From NCBI GenBank assembly GCA_031260385.1, contig JAIRKB010000223.1:1-7274 (forward strand): 7,274 nt of DNA, in the 5' to 3' direction. A program made the translations under genes and the position numbers. This document shows, piece by piece, positions 1 through 5,825 of this stretch. Every line of letters begins with the position of its first letter. The stretch's first letter is position 1. This DNA comes from Propionibacteriaceae bacterium (GTDB taxonomy: Bacteria; Actinomycetota; Actinomycetes; Propionibacteriales; Propionibacteriaceae). The notes under the pieces were generated by a model. It ran no database searches and was not told the origin of the DNA. It worked only from the letters and a program-made list of their open reading frames with translations.

Positions 1-470
1 GGGTCGATCGCGAGATCGGTTGGGGGCTGTCGACTAGGCGCTATCCGCGCCACGATCCCAATCACTTCATCGTCGCCGACCTCGACCGCGCCTTCGACCC
101 GGGCGAGTCCACCCCCGGCATCGTGCCGGTCAGCGACCTAACCCAGGTCTTGCGCTTCGATTCCGGCGGTGACATCACCCTGGCAACCAACACCTATGGC
201 GCCGGTCGGGCGGTCTACGCCTCCGGCCTGCCCTGGTCCCCCGACAATAACCGTCTCCTCCACCGTGCCATCCATTGGGCGGCGAACGACGAAGCCGGGT
301 TCAGCCAGTGGATCGCCTCCGATCCCCGAGTGGAGATCGCTCACTGGCCAACGGGCGCCGTCTTGGCCTACAACATGGCTAGCGAAGTGGTGACAACCAC
401 CATCCATACCCCAGATCGCCAGTGGAGCCTCACCTTGCCGCCCGGCGGTTCTTCTTGGCAAATTCCCTAG
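1..470 (+). CDS. gnpA: 1,3-beta-galactosyl-N-acetylhexosamine phosphorylase (GNB/LNB phosphorylase), C-terminal part
   Basis: The frame is open from base 3 and ends at TAG 468-470, giving 155 residues that continue from upstream of the window. Family members are usually a little over 700 residues, so only the last fifth is present. The enzyme (GH112) cleaves galacto-N-biose or lacto-N-biose I with phosphate in the cytoplasm, giving galactose 1-phosphate and GalNAc or GlcNAc. The visible part matches what I remember of the family: a VDREIGWGLST segment at the window start, HFIVADL shortly after, then GRAVYASGLPWS and NRLLHRAIHWAA in the Rossmann-like middle domain. A small C-terminal beta-rich domain follows and ends in SSWQIP. 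The catalytic acid lies outside the window. A GTG at 123 could be read as a start, but homology-like sequence runs through it from base 3. The nahK and transporter genes downstream support the call. GNB versus LNB preference cannot be judged here. Confidence 0.88.
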   Translation, partial: VDREIGWGLSTRRYPRHDPNHFIVADLDRAFDPGESTPGIVPVSDLTQVLRFDSGGDITLATNTYGAGRAVYASGLPWSPDNNRLLHRAIHWAANDEAGFSQWIASDPRVEIAHWPTGAVLAYNMASEVVTTTIHTPDRQWSLTLPPGGSSWQIP

Positions 471-482
471 TCAACGCCGATT

Positions 483-517
483 GCCAAATCCGAGCTTAAC
501 TTCACTTAAGCTTTGGC
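483..517 (+). promoter_or_regulatory. Inverted repeat in the gnpA-binding protein gap (operator or mRNA hairpin)
   Basis: AGCTTAA (493-499) and TTAAGCT (506-512) form a perfect 7-bp inverted repeat with a 6-nt spacer. It is flanked by GCCAA (483-487) and TTGGC (513-517), which extend it to a 12-bp imperfect stem with a 5-nt bulge at 488-492. The whole gap between genes (471-585) holds no gene. No T-tract follows, so it is not a standard terminator. It could be a repressor operator for a promoter in front of the binding protein gene or an mRNA stability element. No convincing -35/-10 pair was found beside it. The arms are seen directly; any function is inference. Confidence 0.4.
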
Positions 518-570
518 GGCGGCTTAGCTGGATGGCAGACTGCGGCGTAATCGGTGTGGGGGACGCCAGC

Positions 571-582
571 AAGGAAAGGAAG
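571..582 (+). promoter_or_regulatory. Ribosome binding site that sets the start of the binding protein
   Basis: A purine-rich stretch, AAGGAAAGGAAG, contains AAGGA at 576-580, five bases before ATG 586. The frame is also open upstream to a TTG at 481, but that codon lacks a comparable site, and the residues it would add do not resemble a signal sequence. Starting at 586 puts a lysine-arginine n-region and a lipobox exactly where they are expected. Confidence 0.8.
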
Positions 583-585
583 CAA

Positions 586-1878
586 ATGAGAAAGATCGCT
601 CTAGCAGTAACGCTCACCGTTACCCTCGCTCTAGCGATGGTGGGGTGTGCGAACCCCCAAGACAAGAAGACGGAGCAGAAAGGCGATCCGGTCAAGATCA
701 CCTACATTCACCGGCTTCCCGATGGTGAAGGTATGACCAAGGTCGCGGATATTGTCAAGCGCTGGAATGACGCCAACCCCGGGATTCAGGTCACCGCTAC
801 CAAGTTCGATGGCAAGGCCCAGGCGCTAGCGGTGAAACTCGAAACCGACATCAAAGCCAACGCTGGACCGTGTCTAGCCCAGTTGAGCTACAACGAAATT
901 CCGGAGATGTACGTTAAGGGGCTACTCCAAGACGTCACCGCTGAGGCCAAGAAATATCAAAAGAACTATGGCGGTGCCTTCGGTCAGATGACCCTAGCGG
1001 GCAAGACCACCGGTCTGCCGCAGGACTCCGGACCGCTGGTCTACCTCTATGATGCGAAAGAGTTTAAGGCCCTCGACATCAAGGTGCCGACCACGCTCGA
1101 TGAGTTCAAGGCCGCCGCCGCCAAGGCTGCTGCCAAGGGCAAATACATCGCTGCTTTCACCCCGGATGAAACCGCCTATTGGCTATCGGCCCAGACAGCC
1201 GCCGCCGGTGGCGTTTGGTATAAGACTGAAGGCGACAAGTGGAAGGTAAACCTTGACTCCCTTGAGGCCCAGAAGGTCGCCAAGTTCTGGCAGGACATGA
1301 TTGACGCCAAGTCGGTCTTGACCCTTGACCGCTGGTCTGACGCCTACACCAAGGCGATCGCCGACGGTCGCCTGATTGGCAACCTGTCAGCGGCTTGGGA
1401 AACCGGCTTCGCCCTCGACGGTCTCGATGGGACGCCTCGTGAAGGCCAATGGCGTGTCGCCCAGATCCCCGACTTCGGGGCCGGGGCCAAGACGGGTCCG
1501 GACGGCGGCTCTGGGGTGGCTGTAATGAAGGGTTGCGCTCACCCGGCCGAAGCGATGAAGTTCAACGACTGGTTCAACACCCAGGTTGACGACCTCGCGA
1601 CCCAAGGCTTGGTCCCGGCGGCTGTCCAGCCCGCCAAGACCCCAGCGAAGATGGCTCGCCAGTTCGGTGGCCAAGATGTCAGGGCCGTCTTAGCCCAGGC
1701 GAATAAGAACCTGAGCCAAGACTTTATCTACATTCCCGGCTTCTCGGCAGTGGTTCCCAAGACAACGGAAACCGCCGCTAAGGTCGCCGCTGGTAATGGT
1801 AAGGTCGCCGATGTTTTCGCAGCGGCGAAAACCTCCTCGTTTCAGGCCTTGAAGTCCTTGGGGCTTCCTGCTATTTAA
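586..1878 (+). CDS. GltA-like ABC transporter sugar-binding lipoprotein (predicted GNB/LNB-binding)
   Basis: This 430-residue extracytoplasmic solute-binding protein belongs to the CUT1 sugar family (SBP_bac_1/8 fold). It would be lipid-anchored outside the membrane and would deliver a disaccharide to the two permeases that follow. Residues 1-21 form a lipoprotein signal: MRK, a hydrophobic core, and the lipobox MVGC with Cys21 as the lipidated residue. A hydrophilic KKTEQK linker then leads into the mature domain. Segments such as YIHRLPDGEGMTKVADIV, GPCLAQL, GLPQDSGPLVYLY, YWLSAQTAAAGGVWY and GPDGGSGVAVMKGC match my memory of the Bifidobacterium longum GNB/LNB-binding protein GltA; no alignment was run. 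Two inner cysteines, in GPC and KGC, may pair. The length is normal for the family. A hairpin after the stop may keep its transcript more abundant than the permease part, as is common for binding proteins. Sugar specificity is inferred from similarity and from gnpA and nahK nearby. Confidence 0.85.
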   Translation: MRKIALAVTLTVTLALAMVGCANPQDKKTEQKGDPVKITYIHRLPDGEGMTKVADIVKRWNDANPGIQVTATKFDGKAQALAVKLETDIKANAGPCLAQLSYNEIPEMYVKGLLQDVTAEAKKYQKNYGGAFGQMTLAGKTTGLPQDSGPLVYLYDAKEFKALDIKVPTTLDEFKAAAAKAAAKGKYIAAFTPDETAYWLSAQTAAAGGVWYKTEGDKWKVNLDSLEAQKVAKFWQDMIDAKSVLTLDRWSDAYTKAIADGRLIGNLSAAWETGFALDGLDGTPREGQWRVAQIPDFGAGAKTGPDGGSGVAVMKGCAHPAEAMKFNDWFNTQVDDLATQGLVPAAVQPAKTPAKMARQFGGQDVRAVLAQANKNLSQDFIYIPGFSAVVPKTTETAAKVAAGNGKVADVFAAAKTSSFQALKSLGLPAI

Positions 1879-1887
1879 TCACGATCC

Positions 1888-1918
1888 GGGGTTGCCGTCG
1901 CCTCGGGGCGGCAACCCC
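1888..1918 (+). terminator. Intercistronic hairpin after the binding protein gene
   Basis: GGGGTTGCCG (1888-1897) pairs perfectly with CGGCAACCCC (1909-1918), leaving an 11-nt loop. It starts nine bases after the binding protein stop and lies inside the 64-bp gap before the first permease. No U-run follows; the next bases are ATCCCCC. It is therefore more likely a partial terminator or a 3' mRNA stabiliser than a full terminator. The permeases need readthrough, or a promoter I cannot see. Confidence 0.6.
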
Positions 1919-1930
1919 ATCCCCCTTGGC

Positions 1931-1938
1931 TAAGGAGG
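1931..1938 (+). promoter_or_regulatory. Strong Shine-Dalgarno for the first permease
   Basis: TAAGGAGG is a near-perfect match to the anti-Shine-Dalgarno sequence and ends four bases before ATG 1943. It is the strongest ribosome site in the window and may offset reduced transcript beyond the hairpin at 1888-1918. Confidence 0.8.
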
Positions 1939-1942
1939 CGCC

Positions 1943-2851
1943 ATGAGCCGCAATGCCCGCCATCAAGCGTTATTCGGCTGGCTCTTCGCCGCCCCCTTCG
2001 CCATCGGGTTCCTCCTAGTCTTTGTCGCCCCCATCATCTGGGCAATTCGGGCCGCCTTCTTTGGCTCCGAGGCCGCTGAGGGTGGTCTCTATGGCGGTGG
2101 CGCTCGCCGGGAAGTCTTCGTGGGTTTCAAGAATTTTGCCCATGCCGCTACCAATCCCGGATTCTGGTCTGGGATGGGCCGGGTCCTCGCCTTCGGTGCC
2201 ATCCAGATTCCGGTGATGATCCTGGCCGCGCTCTTCTTGGCCTTATTGTTGGACTCCTTCTTGGTCCGTCGCCCCGGCCTCTGGCGTCTCGGCTACTTCC
2301 TGCCCTTCGCTATTCCCGGCCTGATCGCGGCGATCGTCTGGACCTACCTCTACCTGCCGGAGTTATCGCCTTTCGCCGCCGCCTTACCGGATCTCGATGG
2401 CATCGCTTTCTTCTTGTCGCCGCGCCTAGTCTTGGCGTCAATGGCCAATATCACCACCTGGACCTACACCGGCTATAACATGCTGATCTTCCTGGCGGCC
2501 TTGCAAGCGATCCCGCACGATCTTTATGAGGCGGCTCGGATTGATGGCGCTTCCGGTTGGGTGATTGCCACCAAGATCAAGATTCCTTTAGTCCGAGGGG
2601 CCGCCCTTCTCGCCGTACTACTGTCGATTATCGGCACCGTCCAACTATTCAACGAACCGACCATGATCCGAACGGTGGCAACCTGGATGGGTAATGACTA
2701 CATGCCGATGTTGATGGCCTACAACACGCTGATGGGCCAGATCTCGCCGAGCGGCATGGGACCAGCCTCGGCGATCTCGATCCTGATGGCGGTGGTGGCG
2801 GGGTCGCTTGCAGTGATATACGCCCTTGTCCAGCGACGGATCGCCCGATGA
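1943..2851 (+). CDS. ABC sugar permease, GltB-like (MalF-type inner membrane subunit)
   Basis: This 302-residue polytopic membrane protein is of the binding-protein-dependent transport family (BPD_transp_1, CUT1). It would pair with the next gene product to form the channel. The segments LFGWLFAAPFAIGFLLVFVA (about 10-29), one near 78-105, one near 113-138 and later hydrophobic stretches to about 297 fit six membrane helices. The cytoplasmic EAA loop, which docks the ATPase, is clear: EAARIDGASGW starts at Glu196 and continues to KIKIPL. The first periplasmic loop carries a glycine-rich GGLYGGGARRE insert. The start at 1943 is fixed by TAAGGAGG just upstream. Its end overlaps the start of the second permease by four bases, so the two are probably translationally coupled. 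The family is certain; the sugar is inferred from the neighbouring binding protein and gnpA. Confidence 0.88.
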   Translation: MSRNARHQALFGWLFAAPFAIGFLLVFVAPIIWAIRAAFFGSEAAEGGLYGGGARREVFVGFKNFAHAATNPGFWSGMGRVLAFGAIQIPVMILAALFLALLLDSFLVRRPGLWRLGYFLPFAIPGLIAAIVWTYLYLPELSPFAAALPDLDGIAFFLSPRLVLASMANITTWTYTGYNMLIFLAALQAIPHDLYEAARIDGASGWVIATKIKIPLVRGAALLAVLLSIIGTVQLFNEPTMIRTVATWMGNDYMPMLMAYNTLMGQISPSGMGPASAISILMAVVAGSLAVIYALVQRRIAR

Positions 2852-3714
2852 GCGCCGTCAGAACCGCCCCACCACCGGCCTTCGCGCCGTCCAAGTTCGC
2901 CCGCAGCCTTACCTTGATCGTGCTGGTGGTGGCGATGGTCTACTTCATGGGACCAGTCATCTGGCTGATCATCGCCTCTTCCAAGAGCACCGCCGACCTG
3001 CTGACGACCCCGCCTTTTGCTTTCTCCCAGTTGAACTGGGTCGCCAACTGGCAGGCCTTGATGTCCTGGACCGGTGGCCAGTTCCCGCGCTGGGTCATCA
3101 ACTCCGTGATCTACTCTTCACTAGCGGGGGTGGTCGGCACCATGATCTCGCTGGCCTGTGGGTTCGCCATCGCCAAATATCAGTTCCCCGGTCGCAAGGC
3201 TCTGCTGATGATCACCATGACCGGCCTACTGATGCCAGTGGCCTTGCTAACCGTGCCGCTCTATGTCTTATTCCAGACTATCGGCCTCGCCAACACCCCT
3301 TGGGCGGTGATCGTCCCCTCCCTGGTGTCACCTTTCGGGTTATTCCTCGGCCGGGTCTACGCCGAGGCCTCGGTGCCAACCGAGTTACTAGAAGCGGCGC
3401 GCGTCGATGGGGCCGGCGAGGTCCGCATCTTTTTCACGATCGTCTTGCGCTTACTCGGCCCAGCGATGCTGACGATCTTCTTGTTCATCTTTGTGGCGAC
3501 CTGGAACAATATCTTGCTTCCGTTGATGATGATTTCATCCGATAACTTGAAACCGGTCACCCTCGGTTTGTACGGCATGGCAAGCTATTACGCACCAAAC
3601 AAAGGGGCGATGATGTTGGGAGCCCTCCTCGGGGTGTTGCCCTTGGTCGCCTTATTCCTCGCCTTGCAGCGACACTGGCGAGCCGGCCTAGCGGCCGGGG
3701 CTGTGAAAGGCTAG
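2848..3714 (+). CDS. ABC sugar permease, GltC-like (MalG-type inner membrane subunit)
   Basis: This 288-residue protein is the second CUT1 permease. After a proline-rich cytoplasmic N-terminus it has a first membrane helix at about 20-43 (LTLIVLVVAMVYFMGPVIWLI) and further hydrophobic segments, consistent with six helices. The EAA loop, EAARVDGAGEV, begins at Glu182 and is followed by FFTIVLRLL, the ATPase contact. The segment GFAIAKYQFPGRK at about 104-116 is typical of MalG-type subunits. The start is the ATG inside the ATGA overlap with the previous stop. No ATP-binding subunit follows, so the pair probably uses a shared, MsiK-type ATPase encoded elsewhere, as is usual in actinobacterial CUT1 systems (inference). 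The gap to the nucleotidyltransferase is only four bases, which indicates one operon. Confidence 0.88.
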   Translation: MSAVRTAPPPAFAPSKFARSLTLIVLVVAMVYFMGPVIWLIIASSKSTADLLTTPPFAFSQLNWVANWQALMSWTGGQFPRWVINSVIYSSLAGVVGTMISLACGFAIAKYQFPGRKALLMITMTGLLMPVALLTVPLYVLFQTIGLANTPWAVIVPSLVSPFGLFLGRVYAEASVPTELLEAARVDGAGEVRIFFTIVLRLLGPAMLTIFLFIFVATWNNILLPLMMISSDNLKPVTLGLYGMASYYAPNKGAMMLGALLGVLPLVALFLALQRHWRAGLAAGAVKG

Positions 3715-3718
3715 GACT

Positions 3719-4591
3719 ATGTCGGATCTATCGTTAGTCGTCTTGGCCGCTGGGATCGGTAGTCGGTTTGGCGGCCTGAAGCAGGTCGCCGCCGTCGATG
3801 CCAGAGGGCAGACCCTCGCTGACTACTCGATCTTTGACGCCGTCAACGCTGGGTTTCGCCGGGTGGTCTGTGTGGTCACTGCGGAGCTGGAGGCCGAGTT
3901 CCACTCCCGCATTGGGCGTCACGTCGCCCGGCAGGCTGATCTGGTCTACGCTCACCAACGTCTCGATGATCTGCCGAGCGGGTATGGGGTTCCTCACGGT
4001 CGGGTCAAGCCCTGGGGAACCGGCCAGGCGGTCCTAGCCGCCTTGCCCTATGTCAATGGTTCCTTCGCCACGATCAACGCCGACGATTTTTATGGCCGGG
4101 GGCCTTATCACCAGTTGGCGGCCTTCCTGTCTAGTGACCGTGACACCCACGGGTTGGTCGGTTATCATTTGCGTCAGACCTTGTCAGACCATGGTACGGT
4201 CTCGCGCGGGGTCTGCGAGGTGAAGGCTGGTCGCCTGGTGGGCATTGACGAACGTACTGCCTTGCGACGTAGCGGCGATGGCGGGGCGATTGATGAGGCG
4301 GGGCAGTATCTTGGCGGTGACACGATCGTCTCGATGAACCTGTGGGGGTTTCGTCCCTCGGCGAAAGCGGTCTTCGCCGAGCAGTTCCGGGCCTTCCTCG
4401 ACCGGGGGACCTCGGCGACCTCGGAATACTATCTGCCCGATGGAGCCCGGGGGATGATCGGGCAGATTGCCGTCTTGGAGACCACGGCGACCTGGTTGGG
4501 CATCACCTACGCTGGCGACCTTGAACCAGTCCGGGACCACCTCGCGAGACTGGTTGCGCAAGGAGACTATCCGGAGCGGTTATGGCCGTGA
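3719..4591 (+). CDS. Sugar-1-phosphate nucleotidyltransferase (NTP_transferase family), probably acting on HexNAc-1-P or Gal-1-P
   Basis: This 290-residue cytoplasmic protein has the nucleotidyltransferase Rossmann-like core. The nucleotide-binding loop LAAGIGSRFGGLKQV lies at residues 9-23; it has LK where many pyrophosphorylases have PK. KPWGTGQAVLAA begins at Lys97, and NADDFYG at 120-126 holds the likely metal-binding Asp122/Asp123. Members would join NTP and a sugar 1-phosphate into NDP-sugar plus pyrophosphate. Substrate and base (UTP likely) are not proven. The gene begins four bases after the permease stop and overlaps nahK by ten bases, so the product of NahK (GlcNAc-1-P or GalNAc-1-P) or of GnpA (Gal-1-P) is the obvious substrate. 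It occupies the role taken by GalT-type uridylyltransferase in the Bifidobacterium cluster but is not that family, since no GalT histidine motif is seen. A purine stretch in the end of the permease gene serves as a weak ribosome site. Confidence 0.8.
   Translation: MSDLSLVVLAAGIGSRFGGLKQVAAVDARGQTLADYSIFDAVNAGFRRVVCVVTAELEAEFHSRIGRHVARQADLVYAHQRLDDLPSGYGVPHGRVKPWGTGQAVLAALPYVNGSFATINADDFYGRGPYHQLAAFLSSDRDTHGLVGYHLRQTLSDHGTVSRGVCEVKAGRLVGIDERTALRRSGDGGAIDEAGQYLGGDTIVSMNLWGFRPSAKAVFAEQFRAFLDRGTSATSEYYLPDGARGMIGQIAVLETTATWLGITYAGDLEPVRDHLARLVAQGDYPERLWP
4573..4576 (+). promoter_or_regulatory. Ribosome site and coupled start region of nahK
   Basis: GGAG at 4573-4576 lies five bases before ATG 4582, inside the end of the nucleotidyltransferase gene. 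A second in-frame start, GTG 4588, forms a GTGA overlap with the stop at 4589-4591 and would shorten the protein by two residues. A better-matching AAGGAG at 4560-4565 is rather distant. Either start implies translation coupled to the upstream gene. Confidence 0.6.
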
Positions 4592-5661
4592 CCACCTCCC
4601 AGGCGCAGCGCCTCGCCTCCCAGTTCGCGACCGCCGCCGCTGTGGTTCAGGGGCGCCGGATCGGTTCCGGGCATGTCAATGACACCTTTGAAGTCGGCGA
4701 TGCGGCTGGTCGGCGCTATATCCTGCAACGGCTCAACACCATGGTTTTTCGCCAACCCGCGGTGGTGATGGCCAATATCGTCAAGGTGACCTCGGCGCTG
4801 GCTGCCCGGGTGGCTGATCCGCGTCGTCGCCTCAGCTTGGTCCCGACCCGGGCCGGTGAGGCTTGGCTGGCGGTGGAGGACCAGTGTTGGCGGATGTACG
4901 ACTTCATTGCCGACTCCACCGAGTTGACGCCGCCCGCGACCCTCGCCCAGTGTGCCGGGGTGGGGCAGGCTTTTGGCGAGTTCATGCTGGAGTTGGCGTC
5001 GCTGCCGGGCGAGGGGCTGCAGGTCACGATCCCCGATTTCCACAATGAACCTCATTATCTGGCCCGCCTCAAGGCGGCAGTGGCGGCGGACCGGGTTGGC
5101 CGAGTGAGCCAGGTGCCCTCAGAGATCGAAAGCCTGCTCGCCTACGAGACGGTCAGCCATGATTTTGATAACACGGCTATGCCACTGCGTATCACCCATA
5201 ACGACGCCAAGGCCTCCAACGTGCTCTTCGACACCACCACCGGTCAACCCCTCGCCGTGATCGACCTCGACACTATCCAACCAGGCTTCGTGGTCAACGA
5301 CTTTGGCGACATCATCCGCTCTTGTGCCACCACCGCCACCGAAGATGAGCTAGACCTCGATGCGGTCCACTTCTCGCCAGCCCGTTTTGAAGCCTGCACC
5401 CGGGCTTACCTCGCCGCCTGCCATTCCGTCCTCACCGGCTCGGAGCTCGCCCACCTGCGCCACGGTGCCCGCTTGATGACCCTGGAAACCTCAGTACGTT
5501 TCCTCACTGACTACCTCGAAGGCGATATCTACTATCGGACCGCCCACCCCGGGCACAATCTCGAGCGCGCTCGCAACCAAGCCAAGCTGCTGGCTGACCT
5601 CGACCGCCATTGGGACTGGATGGGCGAGGTCATCGAAGCCGCTATCCCAAGGACTGATTAG
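4582..5661 (+). CDS. nahK: N-acetylhexosamine 1-kinase NahK (anomeric GlcNAc/GalNAc kinase)
   Basis: This 359-residue cytoplasmic kinase belongs to the aminoglycoside phosphotransferase-like fold and matches the usual NahK length of about 360. It would phosphorylate C1 of the GlcNAc or GalNAc freed by GnpA, using ATP. Near the N-terminus GRRIGSGHVNDTFEV forms the glycine-containing nucleotide loop, followed by RRYILQRLNT. The catalytic loop THNDAKASN lies at 205-213, with Asp208 the probable catalytic base and Asn213 a metal ligand. VIDLDTIQPG at 226-235 supplies Asp228/Asp230, followed by NDFGDIIRS. The C-terminal FLTDYLEGDIYYRTAHPGHN is characteristic of the NahK group. It overlaps the nucleotidyltransferase by ten bases and is the last gene of the operon before a 164-bp gap. 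The function is supported by motif content, length and linkage to gnpA. Homoserine or methylthioribose kinases share the fold but not this context. Confidence 0.9.
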   Translation: MAVTTSQAQRLASQFATAAAVVQGRRIGSGHVNDTFEVGDAAGRRYILQRLNTMVFRQPAVVMANIVKVTSALAARVADPRRRLSLVPTRAGEAWLAVEDQCWRMYDFIADSTELTPPATLAQCAGVGQAFGEFMLELASLPGEGLQVTIPDFHNEPHYLARLKAAVAADRVGRVSQVPSEIESLLAYETVSHDFDNTAMPLRITHNDAKASNVLFDTTTGQPLAVIDLDTIQPGFVVNDFGDIIRSCATTATEDELDLDAVHFSPARFEACTRAYLAACHSVLTGSELAHLRHGARLMTLETSVRFLTDYLEGDIYYRTAHPGHNLERARNQAKLLADLDRHWDWMGEVIEAAIPRTD

Positions 5662-5825
5662 CCCAACACTTCGGTAGCGCCGTAGCTAGGCCTTGACTCG
5701 GCGTCGGCCGCTAAAGACACTGGTTCTTTGATAGTGAATATGCCCATGACTGGGACATTTAGTGTTGTTTGATGTCTATGCTAGCCCCCCCGGCACTCCG
5801 TAACCCCCAACGAAGGCGGTCTGAA
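5662..5825 (+). promoter_or_regulatory. Non-coding spacer with probable promoter for the surface protein gene
   Basis: This gap holds no gene. Its middle (about 5712-5782) is clearly richer in A+T than the coding DNA around it, as expected for a promoter. The best -10-like hexamer is TATGCT (5777-5782), with a weak GGGACA (5752-5757) 19 bases upstream. A TTGACT lies at 5693-5698 but has only the poor -10 match GACACT 17 bases later. TTTGAT occurs twice (5727-5732, 5768-5773). A run of seven C (5785-5791) lies in the expected leader. AAGG at 5813-5816 is the ribosome site, nine bases before ATG 5826. Near the nahK end, 5675-5682 can pair with 5705-5713 with one bulge, but no T-run follows. The exact promoter is uncertain. 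Confidence 0.4.

Noticed and set aside
123..470. A separate small 115-residue gene starting at GTG 123
   Set aside because: The same frame is open from base 3 with recognisable phosphorylase sequence, so this is the end of gnpA.
481..585. A longer binding protein starting at TTG 481
   Set aside because: The extra 35 residues would precede a proper lipoprotein signal, and the strong ribosome site lies just before ATG 586.
1105..1140. GCC-rich run in the binding protein gene as a DNA repeat
   Set aside because: It encodes an Ala/Lys-rich helix (AAAAKAAAKGK) normal for this fold; codons vary and no expansion is evident.
2826..3545. A 239-codon plus-strand frame over the second permease
   Set aside because: It is out of frame with a clear membrane protein carrying the EAA motif; its Arg/His/Asp/Pro-rich product looks like a shifted reading.
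4567..5055. A 162-codon minus-strand frame opposite nahK
   Set aside because: It is antisense to conserved kinase coding sequence and resembles no protein I know.
5675..5713. Rho-independent terminator after nahK
   Set aside because: The 8-bp stem has a bulge and a large 22-nt loop, and no T-run follows, so it is too weak to call.
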